Below are positions 51,674-61,700 of a DNA stretch of 64,000 bases, in pieces (position 1 is the first letter of the stretch; every line of letters begins with the position of its first letter). The position numbers and the translations under genes were made by a program. The notes under the pieces are model-generated. The model was not told where the DNA came from. It worked only from the letters and a program-made list of their open reading frames with translations, and did no database searches. The DNA comes from Marinovum sp034669705 (GTDB lineage Bacteria; Pseudomonadota; Alphaproteobacteria; Rhodobacterales; Rhodobacteraceae), in NCBI RefSeq assembly GCF_034669705.1, contig NZ_JAXMOR010000005.1:1-64000 (forward strand). The letters are read 5' to 3'.

Positions 51674-52792
51674 TCAGCCGATCAGCGTCTCGCCGCCCTG
51701 CACCTCGTCGTAGAACCGGCGCAGCCGTTGCAGGGCGATGCGCAGCACGATCTTGCCGGAGCGCGCCGACCAGCCCATGCGCTTCTCTGCGGTCTCGAGC
51801 CCCTCGAGATAGCAGCAGCAGCGCAGCGCCACGTCGCCGAGGCCGGGGCCGAGATCGCGCAGCGCATGGGCCACCCGGCGGCGGGCCTCGGTGCTGGCCA
51901 TCGGGCCGTCGCCGCTGCCCGGGGTCTGGGCGCCACCGGTGAGGAAACTGTCCCAGTTCTGGGTGGTGCGCTGGGCCATCTGGGCAATTTCGAAATCCTC
52001 GCGCAGGCGCTCGCCGGCGGCCACCAGATCATCACTCAGGAACCGCGTGCCATCCTTGTCGCGACGTCGCGCCAGCAGGGTCAGCGGCGTCTCGTTGGCG
52101 GTGTAGCGGATGCGTTTGCGCAGAGGTGCGGCCTCGGCCGGCGCGGCCGAAAACGGCGCCTGCGCCTCGGCCATGCCCTGCGGCTGCAGCGCGCCGCTTT
52201 CCTCCTGCGCCAGCAGGCGGCTCAGCGCGGCGCGGCCGGCGGCGGTGATGTGATAGCGCGCGATCCGGCCCGGAAGCTTGCAGTCGATCCATTCCTTCAG
52301 CGCCAGTGCCTCGGCGATATGGGTGTCGACCACCGCCGTGCGTTGGGTGGTGCCGGAGGCGGTGTCGCGCACCACCACCGCCTTTTCCATGTCTGGTACC
52401 ACCGCCAGAACCGCGCCACTCTCGGTCAGCCGCCGCAGGATGCGCCGCGCCTCGCGGGCCAGGGTCTCGTCATCGGTCCGGGTGCAGTCGGGCCGGGGGA
52501 ATGGTGCCGCCATGGGATCGCCTTTCGCAGTTGGCGCCTTCAGGCCGGTGGATTTCCCGAGTTGCCGCAGGGCGGCGTCGACAAGCGGATCGTCACGGCG
52601 GTTTTCCAGCCGTCGCACCTGTCGCAACACGGTGGAGGGATGACAGCCCGACAGCCGTGCCAGCTGCCGCAGCGAAAGCCCCTGCTCCACGTGCCGGATA
52701 TAGTGTGCAGCCGCGGCGGGCACCCAGGCGGGCCAGTCTCCCGCCACCGGCAGATCGATCACCTGCGAGGCTCCGCACTCAGTCTTGCACAA
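51674..52792 (-). CDS. DUF6456 helix-turn-helix protein
   Basis: A 372-residue protein. The N-terminal HTH (GLSLRQLARLSGCHPSTVLRQVRRLENR near residue 40) and a second winged-helix-like region near residue 110-205 suggest DNA binding. The C-terminal DUF6456 domain ends RMGWSARSGKIVLRIALQRLRRFYDE. This family is restricted to alphaproteobacteria and is functionally obscure. The start is a TTG, with a GTG at 52759 as alternative. It is divergent from a DUF6477 gene across a region with a CtrA-like site. Confidence 0.75.
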   Translation of the reverse strand: MCKTECGASQVIDLPVAGDWPAWVPAAAAHYIRHVEQGLSLRQLARLSGCHPSTVLRQVRRLENRRDDPLVDAALRQLGKSTGLKAPTAKGDPMAAPFPRPDCTRTDDETLAREARRILRRLTESGAVLAVVPDMEKAVVVRDTASGTTQRTAVVDTHIAEALALKEWIDCKLPGRIARYHITAAGRAALSRLLAQEESGALQPQGMAEAQAPFSAAPAEAAPLRKRIRYTANETPLTLLARRRDKDGTRFLSDDLVAAGERLREDFEIAQMAQRTTQNWDSFLTGGAQTPGSGDGPMASTEARRRVAHALRDLGPGLGDVALRCCCYLEGLETAEKRMGWSARSGKIVLRIALQRLRRFYDEVQGGETLIG

Positions 52793-52843
52793 GGCTCATA
52801 TCCCACGTCTTCTCAAGTTACCCACAACCTAAAGGCGACAAGG

Positions 52844-52859
52844 TTACTCGTTGGTTAAC
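52844..52859. promoter_or_regulatory. CtrA-like binding site
   Basis: TTAC-TCGTTGG-TTAAC matches the CtrA consensus TTAA-N7-TTAAC except for one base, with the exact 7-bp spacer. It lies in the 203-bp divergent region between the DUF6456 and DUF6477 genes. Confidence 0.4.
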
Positions 52860-52995
52860 AGTTGTCGCTGGGAGACATCATTGTTTCCAAAGGATAAACA
52901 AGTCTGACGCCGGCGCACTCTGACCAGCGTGAAAACGCAACACCCGCAAAAGCTGTGCAACTCTCTGCGCCATCAGTTCAGCGAGAGGACCCGCC

Positions 52996-53280
52996 ATGCA
53001 AGACGCCCTGACCCTTCTGCGCCAGCTTCACCGTCCGCGGCTTTTGATCCGCGCCGCCCGCGCCGGGCTGGCGGACTATCGCCGCAGCATCCACTTGCGC
53101 CGCTCGCTGGGCAGCGAGCCGCCGCGCCGGGCCGGGCCGGCGCTGATGCGGCTGATCGAGATCGAACGCGGGCTCAACGATGCACGGCTGCAGAAATGCG
53201 CCAGCTACTGCGTGGCGCGTCACGTCGAGGTGCTGGTGGCGATGATGGGCGAGGCGCAGATGCTGCGCCCCGGCGTCTGA
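52996..53280 (+). CDS. DUF6477 family protein
   Basis: A 94-residue, Arg-rich helical protein with the family pattern LRRPRLLIRAARAGLADYRR-like near residue 15 and ALMRLIEIERGLNDARL near residue 55. Confined to Rhodobacterales as far as I know; function unknown. GAGAGGA precedes the ATG. It diverges from the DUF6456 gene and converges on the MttB-like gene. Confidence 0.8.
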   Translation: MQDALTLLRQLHRPRLLIRAARAGLADYRRSIHLRRSLGSEPPRRAGPALMRLIEIERGLNDARLQKCASYCVARHVEVLVAMMGEAQMLRPGV

Positions 53281-53286
53281 CCCGGC

Positions 53287-54831
53287 TCAGGTAAAGCTGT
53301 CCGGCATCGAGGCCTTCTTTCTGGCGACATAGCCGGCCAGCGCCTCGTTGATTGCCGGATCGAGCATCGGCTGCTGGTAATCGGCCAGCAGCCTCTCGAC
53401 CCGCTCGGCGGCCAGCGTCATGGTATCGCGGGCGCCGTCTTCGTCCCAGGTCTCGAAGGGCTTGTAGTCGAACAGCTGGGTCTTCCAGAAGGCATCCTGG
53501 AAATTCGCCTGAGTGTGGGCACAGCCTAGGTAATGCCCGCCGGGGCCGACCTCGCGAATGGCATCCATCGCCTGGGCGTTCTCGTCGGCCATGACGCCGG
53601 CAGCCATCTTGTGCAGGGTGCCGAGCTGGTCGGCGTCCATCACGAATTTCTCGAAGCTCGACACCAGCCCGCCCTCGAGCCAGCCGCAGGCGTGCAGCAT
53701 GAAGTTGACCCCGCCCAGCAGCGCGGCGTTCAGCGTGTGCGTCGTCTCGTAGGCGGCTTGGGCATCGGGCAGTTTCGAGCCGCAGAGCCCCCCGCCGGAG
53801 CGGAACGGCAAGCCCATGCGCCGCGCCAGCTGGCCGGCGCCATAAAGGATCTGGCTGGCCTCCGGGGTGCCGAAGGTGGGCGCGCCGCTGTTCATGTCGA
53901 TCGAGGTGACGAAGGCGCCGAAAATCACCGGCGCGCCGGGGCGGACCAGCTGCGCATAGGCGATCCCGGCCAGCACCTCGGCCAGCACCTGGGTCAGCGT
54001 GCCCACCACCGAGACCGGCGCCATCGCCCCGCCGACGATAAAGGGCGAGAGGATGCAGGCCTGGTTGTTTTTGGCATAGACCTCGAGCGCGCCCATCATC
54101 ACGTCATCGAAGGTCAGCGGCGAGTTGACGTTGATCAGCGAGGTCATCACCGTGTTCTGCTGCACGAAGTCACGGCCAAAGAGGATCTCGCACATCTCGA
54201 CCGAATCCTGTGCGCGCGAGGGCTCGGTGACCGAGCCCATGAAGGGCTTGTCGGACAGCGTCATATGGGCCTGCAGCATGTCGAGATGGCGCTTGTTGAC
54301 CGCCACGTCGGTGGGTTCGCAGACCGTGCCGCCGGAGTGGTGCAGCCATTTCGACATGTAGCCCAGCTTCACGAACTTGCGGAAATCGGCCATCGTCGCA
54401 TAGCGCCGCCCGCCCGCCATGTCGCGCACGAAGGGGGGGCCGTAGACCGGCGCGAGCACCAGGGACTTGCCGCCGATCTCGACGTTGCGGTCTGGGTTGC
54501 GGGCGTGCTGGGTAAAGCGCGACGGCGCGGTTTCGCAGAGCTTGCGCGCGAGGCCGCGCGGGATATGCACCCGCTCGCCCTGGACATCGGCGCCGGCCTC
54601 CTTCCACAGCGCGCAGGCGCCGGGGTTGTTGACGAAATTGACGCCGATCTCTTCCAGCAGGGTCTCGGCGTTGCGCTCGATGATCTCCAGCGCTTCTTCG
54701 GTCAGCACCTCGTAATTCGGGATGTTGCGCTCGATGTATTTCGCCGTGTCAAAGCTCACCGCCGACCGTGCCGCGCGCCGTGCCGCGCCGCCGCCTCCCC
54801 GTGCCCGCCTGCGACCTGCTGCGTCTGACAT
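53287..54831 (-). CDS. MttB-family methyltransferase without pyrrolysine
   Basis: A 514-residue member of the trimethylamine:corrinoid methyltransferase superfamily (TIM-barrel). Blocks typical of the family are NPDRNVEIGGKSLVLAPVYGPPFVRD, TFGTPEASQILYGAGQLARR and CGSKLPDAQAAYETTHTLNAALLGG. There is no in-frame amber codon, so it is a non-pyrrolysine homologue. Characterised relatives demethylate quaternary amines such as glycine betaine, proline betaine or carnitine. No corrinoid protein is nearby. Two Lin0512 genes lie upstream in the same direction. Confidence 0.88.
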   Translation of the reverse strand: MSDAAGRRRARGGGGAARRAARSAVSFDTAKYIERNIPNYEVLTEEALEIIERNAETLLEEIGVNFVNNPGACALWKEAGADVQGERVHIPRGLARKLCETAPSRFTQHARNPDRNVEIGGKSLVLAPVYGPPFVRDMAGGRRYATMADFRKFVKLGYMSKWLHHSGGTVCEPTDVAVNKRHLDMLQAHMTLSDKPFMGSVTEPSRAQDSVEMCEILFGRDFVQQNTVMTSLINVNSPLTFDDVMMGALEVYAKNNQACILSPFIVGGAMAPVSVVGTLTQVLAEVLAGIAYAQLVRPGAPVIFGAFVTSIDMNSGAPTFGTPEASQILYGAGQLARRMGLPFRSGGGLCGSKLPDAQAAYETTHTLNAALLGGVNFMLHACGWLEGGLVSSFEKFVMDADQLGTLHKMAAGVMADENAQAMDAIREVGPGGHYLGCAHTQANFQDAFWKTQLFDYKPFETWDEDGARDTMTLAAERVERLLADYQQPMLDPAINEALAGYVARKKASMPDSFT

Positions 54832-54953
54832 ATGCTCACCCTTTCGATCTTTCCCGGGCGTCTGCCGGTGGTTACCCCGGATTTACAGCAGGGCCGCGGC
54901 GGCGCGTGTGGGGAATCCGCCCTTTGAGGCGGGAAAACGACATGCCGCCGGTC

Positions 54954-55316
54954 TCATTCCGCCGCAGGGCGCAGCCGCCAGCCGGTTTGTTCGGGCAAAA
55001 ACACCTCGATCGCCGCGCTGGCCACCACCTGGGTGTCGCCGTCGGGATGGGTCACGTCCATGCCGCCAGCCACCACGGTGATCGTCACCCGGCCGACGGG
55101 GAATTTCCCGGCCAGCGCGCCGGTCTCGACCGCGTCGGGCTGTTGCACCCCCAGCGTCACCCTGATCTGCACATCGTCGGGCGGCAGCTTCAGCGTCTTG
55201 ACCACATGCAGGCTGGAATGGCGCAGCGCGTCGTCGATCGCGCGGCCGGCGGCCTTGGTGTAGTCCTGACCGTGCAGGTCCACGCCCTGCCCCATCTCGA
55301 TGATCAGCCGCCTCAT
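54954..55316 (-). CDS. Lin0512 family protein (paralogue 2)
   Basis: A 120-residue protein of the Lin0512 family, with the pattern IIEMGQGVDLHGQDYTKAAGRAIDDALRHSSL at the N-terminus. It is clearly homologous to the adjacent upstream protein, whose stop overlaps its ATG (ATGA). Family members are small proteins of unknown function that often form pairs. Position upstream of the MttB-like gene suggests a shared pathway. Confidence 0.8.
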   Translation of the reverse strand: MRRLIIEMGQGVDLHGQDYTKAAGRAIDDALRHSSLHVVKTLKLPPDDVQIRVTLGVQQPDAVETGALAGKFPVGRVTITVVAGGMDVTHPDGDTQVVASAAIEVFLPEQTGWRLRPAAE

Positions 55317-55660
55317 GCCACCCGCTCCATGTCGAACGACACCGTCAGCGCCACATGGGCGATCACCGTCGGATGGCCCGCGCCCTCGGGCCGGGGTATG
55401 TCGAGCCCGCCCTGCACCACTTCGACCCGCGGCGCGCCATAGGGAAAGACCGCCGCCACCGCCGCGCGGTCGACCTTCTCAGGACGCTGCACCGCGATCC
55501 GCACTGAAATCGCCATGTCGGCCTTGTCGAAGCCGAAGAGCTCGGCCGCGTTGATCGAATTGTGCCAGAGCGCGTTTTCCACCGCGCGTTTGGCCGCCTG
55601 CGTGTAGTCGCCCCGCCGCAGCGAAGTGCCCATGCCGAACTCGGTCAATATCCGTTCCAT
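55313..55660 (-). CDS. Lin0512 family protein (paralogue 1)
   Basis: A 115-residue Lin0512 protein beginning MERILTEFGMGTSLRRGDYTQAAKRAVENALWHNSI. I chose the ATG at 55660 because a GGAGG lies six bases upstream; the ATG two codons earlier abuts the GGAGG. It forms an overlapping pair with the next gene, probably a heteromeric partner. Function unknown. Confidence 0.8.
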   Translation of the reverse strand: MERILTEFGMGTSLRRGDYTQAAKRAVENALWHNSINAAELFGFDKADMAISVRIAVQRPEKVDRAAVAAVFPYGAPRVEVVQGGLDIPRPEGAGHPTVIAHVALTVSFDMERVA

Positions 55661-55757
55661 CACCATCCTCCGTTTGCCGCAGGCAAGCCCGAAGCGCGCT
55701 GCAAGGTCAACGGTCAATCCCCCGCAACCTTTGACCGGTGCCCAAAGGATGTGCATG

Positions 55758-56510
55758 ATGATGAAGGGAAAACACGGTGGCGCAATGACGACCCAGAGCG
55801 AGACCCAGACCGCGTCCGACGCATCCAATGTGCTGACGGCGCGGAACGAGCGCAAGACGCTGACATCGCCAGAGATCACCGCGGTGGCGCATCTCTATCG
55901 CGGCGAGGTCTATCGCTCGACGATCTGGCGCACCCGGCTCGACACCACGACCAACTGGTCGGTGGTGACGCTGGGGGTGGCGCTGTCGATCTCCTTCTCC
56001 TCGCCCGAAGCCTCGCCCCTGCCGCTGGTTCTGGTCGGCGTGCTGATCATGCTGTTCCTGTTTCTGGAGGCGCGGCGCTACCGCTACTTCAATGTCTGGC
56101 GCGCGCGCTGCCGCTGGCTCGAGAATCATTTCTACGCGCCGATGCTCTATGACGGTGACCTGCACCTCGAGGAGAACTGGCAGAAGACCCTGGCCGAGGA
56201 TTACCTGCGGCCGCGCTACCATGTCTCCTTTCTGGTGGCGATCGGCCGGCGGATCCGGTCGAACTACCTGTGGATCCTGCTGATCCAGACGCTGGCCTTC
56301 GCCGGCAAGATCGCGGTGCATCCGACACCGATCACCGGCTGGGAGCAGGCAATCAACCGCGCCGATGTGGGCCCCATCCCCGGCGAGGTCCTGATCGCCG
56401 GCGGCGTGATCTACGTGACGACCTGGACCGGTCTGGCGATCTGGTCCTACCGCCGCGATGCCCGGCGTGCGGCCCAGCGCCGGCGGCCGCGGTCGGATTC
56501 GATGGGCTGA
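55758..56510 (+). CDS. DUF2270 membrane protein
   Basis: A protein of about 250 residues with two adjacent helices near residues 70-105 (VVTLGVALSISFS, LVLVGVLIMLFLFLE) and two near the C-terminus. Between them is the conserved RYRYFNVWRARCRWLENHFYAPML block of DUF2270. The start is ambiguous among several ATGs from 55749 to 55785; AAAGGA at 55744 favours 55755 or 55758. Function unknown. Divergent from the Lin0512 genes. Confidence 0.8.
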   Translation: MMKGKHGGAMTTQSETQTASDASNVLTARNERKTLTSPEITAVAHLYRGEVYRSTIWRTRLDTTTNWSVVTLGVALSISFSSPEASPLPLVLVGVLIMLFLFLEARRYRYFNVWRARCRWLENHFYAPMLYDGDLHLEENWQKTLAEDYLRPRYHVSFLVAIGRRIRSNYLWILLIQTLAFAGKIAVHPTPITGWEQAINRADVGPIPGEVLIAGGVIYVTTWTGLAIWSYRRDARRAAQRRRPRSDSMG

Positions 56511-56524
56511 ACCCGCGTCACCCC

Positions 56525-56546
56525 GTCCCGGCCGCCGCGCCGGGAC
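56525..56546. repeat. Dispersed GTCCCGGC/GCCGGGAC palindrome, copy 2
   Basis: Identical 22-bp inverted repeat to 28131-28152, here in the gap between the DUF2270 gene and guaA. Confidence 0.7.
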
Positions 56547-56645
56547 TTCCTCGGGGCGGTCGCAGTGATCCTTGGCACGCCAAGAGGCCCGGCAAATCGC
56601 ATTGACACTCTTGCCCTCCCCCCCGCACGCGCCTAAAGCGCTGTC

Positions 56646-58217
56646 ATGACACCCGAGACCCATGACCGCCTTCTGATCATCGACTTCGGCAGCCAGGTGA
56701 CGCAGCTCATTGCGCGCCGCCTGCGCGAGCTGAATGTCTATTGCGAAATCCACCCCTACCAGAACGTGACCGACGGCTTTCTGGCCGAGTTCGCGCCCAA
56801 GGCCGTGATCTTTTCCGGCGGGCCGGATTCGGTGATGCGCGAGGGCTCGCCCCGGCCGCCGAAATCGGTCTACGAACTGGGCGTGCCGATCCTCGGCATC
56901 TGCTATGGCCAGCAGGTGATGATGGCCGACCTCGGCGGCAAGGTCGAGGCCGGCGAACATGCGACAGCCGAGTTCGGCCGGGCCTGGGTCACCCCGACAG
57001 AGACCCGTCCCGATCTGCTGACCGGCTGGTTCCTCGACGGCTCGGGCCGCGAGCAGGTGTGGATGAGCCACGGTGACCATGTCTCTGAAATCGCGCCGGG
57101 ATTTGCTGTCTACGGCACCTCGCCCGGCGCGCCTTTTGCGGTGACCGCCGATCTCGAGCGGCGGTTCTACGCGGTGCAGTTCCACCCGGAGGTGCACCAC
57201 ACCCCGAACGGCAAGACGCTCTACGAGAACTTCATCCGCGACGCCGGCTTCAAGGGCGACTGGACGATGGACGCCTACCGCGAGGAAGCGATCGCCAAGA
57301 TCCGCGACCAGGTGGGCGAGGCCAAGGTGATCTGCGCGCTCTCCGGCGGGGTCGACAGCTCTGTCGCGGCGGCGCTGCTGCACGAGGCGATCGGCGACCA
57401 GCTGACCTGCGTCTTCGTCGATCACGGGCTCTTGCGGCTGAACGAGGCCGAGGAAGTCGTCGGCATGTTCCGCGACCACATGAACCTGCAGGTGATCCAC
57501 GCCCAGGAACAGGAGCTGTTCCTCGGCGAGCTTGACGGCGTCTCTGACCCGGAAACCAAGCGCAAGATCATCGGCCGGCTGTTCATCGACGTGTTCCAGA
57601 AATACGCCGACGAAATCGAGGGCGCGCAGTTCCTGGCGCAGGGCACGCTCTACCCCGACGTGATCGAATCGGTCTCGTTCTCGGGCGGCCCCTCGGTGAC
57701 GATCAAGTCGCACCACAATGTCGGCGGCCTGCCCGAAAAGATGGGCCTGAAGCTGGTCGAGCCGCTGCGCGAGCTTTTCAAGGACGAGGTCCGCGCGCTG
57801 GGCCACGAGCTCGGCCTGCCCGCCAGCTTCATCGGCCGCCATCCCTTCCCCGGCCCCGGCCTCGCGATCCGCTGCCCCGGCGAGATCACCCGCGAGAAGC
57901 TCGACATCCTGCGCAAGGCGGATGCGGTCTATATCGACCAGATCCGCAAGCATGGGCTCTATGACGAGATCTGGCAGGCCTTTGTCGCGATCCTACCGGT
58001 GCGCACGGTCGGCGTGATGGGCGACGGCCGGACCTACGACTTCGCCTGCGCCCTGCGCGCGGTCACATCGGTTGACGGGATGACGGCGGATTACTATCCG
58101 TTCAGCCACGACTTCCTCGGCGAGACGGCGACGCGGATCATCAACGAGGTCAAGGGCATCAACCGGGTGACCTACGACGTGACCTCGAAGCCGCCGGGCA
58201 CGATCGAGTGGGAATGA
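56646..58217 (+). CDS. guaA: GMP synthase (glutamine-hydrolysing)
   Basis: Final step of GMP biosynthesis, XMP to GMP (523 aa). The N-terminal class I amidotransferase has the nucleophile in LGICYGQQ near residue 88 and its His/Glu in VQFHPEVHHTPNG. The ATP-pyrophosphatase P-loop is ALSGGVDSSVAA near residue 235, followed by the C-terminal dimerisation domain ending KPPGTIEWE. Confidence 0.98.
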   Translation: MTPETHDRLLIIDFGSQVTQLIARRLRELNVYCEIHPYQNVTDGFLAEFAPKAVIFSGGPDSVMREGSPRPPKSVYELGVPILGICYGQQVMMADLGGKVEAGEHATAEFGRAWVTPTETRPDLLTGWFLDGSGREQVWMSHGDHVSEIAPGFAVYGTSPGAPFAVTADLERRFYAVQFHPEVHHTPNGKTLYENFIRDAGFKGDWTMDAYREEAIAKIRDQVGEAKVICALSGGVDSSVAAALLHEAIGDQLTCVFVDHGLLRLNEAEEVVGMFRDHMNLQVIHAQEQELFLGELDGVSDPETKRKIIGRLFIDVFQKYADEIEGAQFLAQGTLYPDVIESVSFSGGPSVTIKSHHNVGGLPEKMGLKLVEPLRELFKDEVRALGHELGLPASFIGRHPFPGPGLAIRCPGEITREKLDILRKADAVYIDQIRKHGLYDEIWQAFVAILPVRTVGVMGDGRTYDFACALRAVTSVDGMTADYYPFSHDFLGETATRIINEVKGINRVTYDVTSKPPGTIEWE

Positions 58218-58245
58218 CGAGCGGTAGTCTCCATTGGCAAACGCG

Positions 58246-58274
58246 CGCCGACCCCTATTCTGGGTCGGCGTTTT
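58246..58274 (+). terminator. Intrinsic terminator after guaA
   Basis: CGCCGACCC-CTATTCT-GGGTCGGCG followed by TTTT, 28 bp after the guaA stop. Confidence 0.9.
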
Positions 58275-58293
58275 CGTTTCATGGGGTCGTCCG

Positions 58294-58740
58294 ATGCTGT
58301 TTGTCTTTTCGCTTTTCAGGAACACCGCCTTTTTGCTGATCACCTGCGCCACGCTCGCCGTCTCCACCGCCGGGCTTGCGGTCAAGACCCTCTCGCTTTC
58401 GGCGCAGGTCGCGACCCTGAGCGCCTCGGCCGCCGGCAGCGCGCTGGCGCAACGCAAAGCCGTCGCCAAGGCAGTGGCCCGGAGCAAATCCAAGGCGCGG
58501 TTGCGCCGAGTGATGGTCGGTGTGCCACTGCTTGGACTCGCGGCCGCGGCCGCCTTTGAGCGGCAGGACTATCTTGACTGGCAACAGGACAATCCCGGGG
58601 GCACGCTGGGCGATTACGGCTGCGATGTCGCGCGATCCAGCGCCGAAGTGATGGATGACGTGCTGCAGGAGTTGCCTGAGCGGGTGCGGCCGAGCCCTGA
58701 AATGGTCATGAGCCTGCTGCCGGATTGCGATCCCCTGTAA
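58294..58740 (+). CDS. Hypothetical membrane protein
   Basis: A 148-residue protein starting MLFVFSLFRNTAFLLITCATLAV, an N-terminal helix. A basic Ala-rich central stretch (AQRKAVAKAVARSKSKARLRR) and a second hydrophobic segment (VMVGVPLLGLAAAAA) follow. It begins just after the guaA terminator, so it needs its own promoter. No family recognised. Confidence 0.6.
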   Translation: MLFVFSLFRNTAFLLITCATLAVSTAGLAVKTLSLSAQVATLSASAAGSALAQRKAVAKAVARSKSKARLRRVMVGVPLLGLAAAAAFERQDYLDWQQDNPGGTLGDYGCDVARSSAEVMDDVLQELPERVRPSPEMVMSLLPDCDPL

Positions 58741-58743
58741 CCG

Positions 58744-61700
58744 TCACTCCGTCAGCGTCGGCGGCGGCCGCCGGAAGATCTCGCGGAACATCCCCGGCGT
58801 CAGCGCCGAGAGCGGGTTGACCGAGATCTTCGGCGCGCTGGCCTGGCCGCGCAGGTTGAAATTGAACCCGAACAACCCCTCGCCCTTGCGCGAGAACAGC
58901 TGGCCCACGAAGTTCACCACATAGATCGGCGACAGCACGCCCTGCATGTCCATCGTCTTGCTGGCGAGGTCGTAATAGCCGTCAAGGCTGATTCCCATCG
59001 ACGGGCCCACCGCGCTTGACCGGGTCAGGATCACCTGTTTCGGCGTCAGCCGGAACCGCGCCTCCACCTCGGGAAAGGAGATGCCCTGACCGCCGAGTTG
59101 TTCGAGCAGGCCGATCACCGAGATCGCGTTCAGCAGCTCGGCCATCACCGGCGCATTGCGGATGCGGGTGTCGCGGATATCGAGCTCGCCGTCAAATGTG
59201 CCGGGGGCGCCGGTGGGCAAAAGTTTCAGGTGAAAGCTGCCACCATGCATGTTCTTGAGCATCCCGGCATCGCGCAGCACCGCGCCCGCATCGTCTGACT
59301 TGATCACCAGCCGGCTGCCCTTGTCGGTGGGCTGGATGCTGCCGCGCACCGGCACGCCGCCGTTGAGCCTGGCCTGGAACTCGCCCAGCATGCCGCCGCT
59401 CAGCGCGAAATCGCCACGAAATCCGCTGAGCACGATGCCGTCGGTGATCTGCAGGCGGTCCGGCGCCAGCACCAGCGGACCGGCACCCGTGCCACCGCCG
59501 CCGCTGCCGCGGGTCGAGGTGAAGGGCGCGTTGCGCATGTCGATCCGCCCACCAGAGACCTGCACCGCCGGCGCCACGCCGCGGCCACGACCGGTCAGCG
59601 TCACCGGCGCGTCGATCCAGTCACCGGCGCGCAGCCGGCTGATCGCCAGAGATTGCAGCCCGCCGGTCTCGCGCAGGGTCAGCCGGCCTTCGAGGTCGAG
59701 CCCGGGCGCGTTCAGCGCCAGGCTGTCGACCCGCACCGGCTTGGACAGCACGCCGGCCAGCGCCAGCTTGCCGGTGCTGCGCGGCCCCATCGACCAGCCG
59801 ATGGCGTCGAGCCGCAGCCCGAGGCCGGCGAGGTCGGAGGTCAGCGAAAACGCCGGCGGGCGGCCCTTGACCAGCGCCAGCTCGAGCCGCCCGCTGCCCC
59901 GCCCCGAAACCGAGCCCGGCGGCAGCGCGACGTTGAAGGTCTCGAGCGCCTCGGGCGAGAGCGCCACATCCGCCACCACGCGCGAGCCTGCCTCGGCGGC
60001 GCCCGGGCCCAGCGGCGTCTGCCAATGGCCATCGAACGGCACGCCAGCAAGCGTACCCGGGCCTTCGATCCGCAGGTGATCGTTGCTGGCGGAAAAGCGC
60101 AGATGATCGGCCGCCAGCACCTTGTCGGGCACGATCTTGCCGGTCGAGATGTCAAATCCCCGCCCGGTGACGGCAAAGCGCACCGACCCCTTCGGCGGCT
60201 TCTTCTGCAGCGGAAAGTCGATCTGCCCGGTGGCCTGCACCCGGCCCTCGGCAATGTCGATCGGCCGCCCGGCCTTGTCGAGCGCGTACATCGGCGCCTG
60301 GTTGAGCACCCAGAGCGCGGCCTTCAGCGGCCCGGCAGCAGCCAGCTGCACCTGCGCCGGGCTGGGTTTCACCCGCACATCGGGGATGGTGAAGACCGTG
60401 CCGGCCGCGTCGAGCGTGCCGCCCTCGCCGGCCTGCAGCACGCCGCGGTCGACGCTGACCGCCAGCCGGTTGTCCTCGAACTGCAACAGTCCAGAGGCGC
60501 CGGTGACGGGCGGCAGCGTGCGCATGAACTGCACCGTGACATCGGCGACCTCGACGCTGAGAAATAGCTCGGGCGCGGCGGCCGCGGGCGTGCTGCGCAG
60601 CCGCAGCGCAAGGTTGCGCAACCGGCCCTCGCGCACGTTTTCGGCGATCCATGCGCGGGTCTTCACCTTGACGCCGGCGGGCCAGAAGCCCAGCAGCTGC
60701 TCCGGCCCGATTTCGTCGACCTGCGCCATGACCGAGATGTCCCAGCCCTCCGGCGCGGCCTCGACCCGCCCGCGGGCGCGCAGGGTCTGGCCGGTGTCCG
60801 ACAGCGCCAGCCGGCCGATCCGCAGCACGAAGGGATCAAGCGCCAGATGGAAATCCAGTGCCGCCGAGGTCAGTGTCTGTGGCGCGTCATAGAGCCCGAC
60901 CGGGTTGGCGCTGATCCCCGACAGGCTGACCTGCCCCTGCAGCGAGCTGGGCAGGCCGCTGTCCGCCCCCTCGAGGATGGCGCTGCCGTCACCGGTGGCG
61001 TTGATCCAGTCGCTGACCACCGCGAGCTCGTTGAACCGCAGGGTGTCCTCGGCCGGGTCATAGGTGAAATAGCTCCGCGCCGAGGTGAAGGGAATCGGCC
61101 GGGTGGCATCGCTGGGCTGCACCACGCCAGCGCCGATCGACAGTGTGGCGCTCAGCGGACCAAGCCTGCCGTCTTCCTGAAACGAGGTGCGCAGCGCGCC
61201 CGAGATCGGCGCCCGCAGCACCCCCAGCCAGGCCAGCGCCGCGCTCTGGCTGGCGATGTCGCCAGAGGGCACGTCGGTGACGGCGATCCCGAGGCTGACC
61301 CCGTCGGAGCCGATGGCGCTCTCGCCGAAAACCTCCAGCGTGGAGGCATAGGACCTGCCGCTGAGCAGCGCGAAATCGCCGCGCAGCTGCAGGATGTCGC
61401 GCTCGCGTGACAGGGCGATGCGGCCGCCGTCCACTGTCCAGTTGCGGCGCGCGCGGGCGTCCTGGTACTGCAGGGTGACGGCGTTGATCTCGATCTCGGC
61501 GAGGGCTGCGAACTGTGGCTGATAGAGCAGGTCGTCGATCTGGCTGATCAGCCCGTTGAGGCCGATGCCCGCCTTGCCCATGCCGTCGCCAAGGGCCAGG
61601 TCGAAGGCGCCATCGGCGCCGCGCCGCAGCCGCAGGAACACCCCGGCGACGGAAATGCTGCGCGGCTGCAGGCGCCCCTGATAGAGCGAGCGGCGGGCGA

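Noticed and set aside
55707..57953. Open frame of 748 codons on the minus strand
   Set aside because: Antisense to the DUF2270 gene and guaA.
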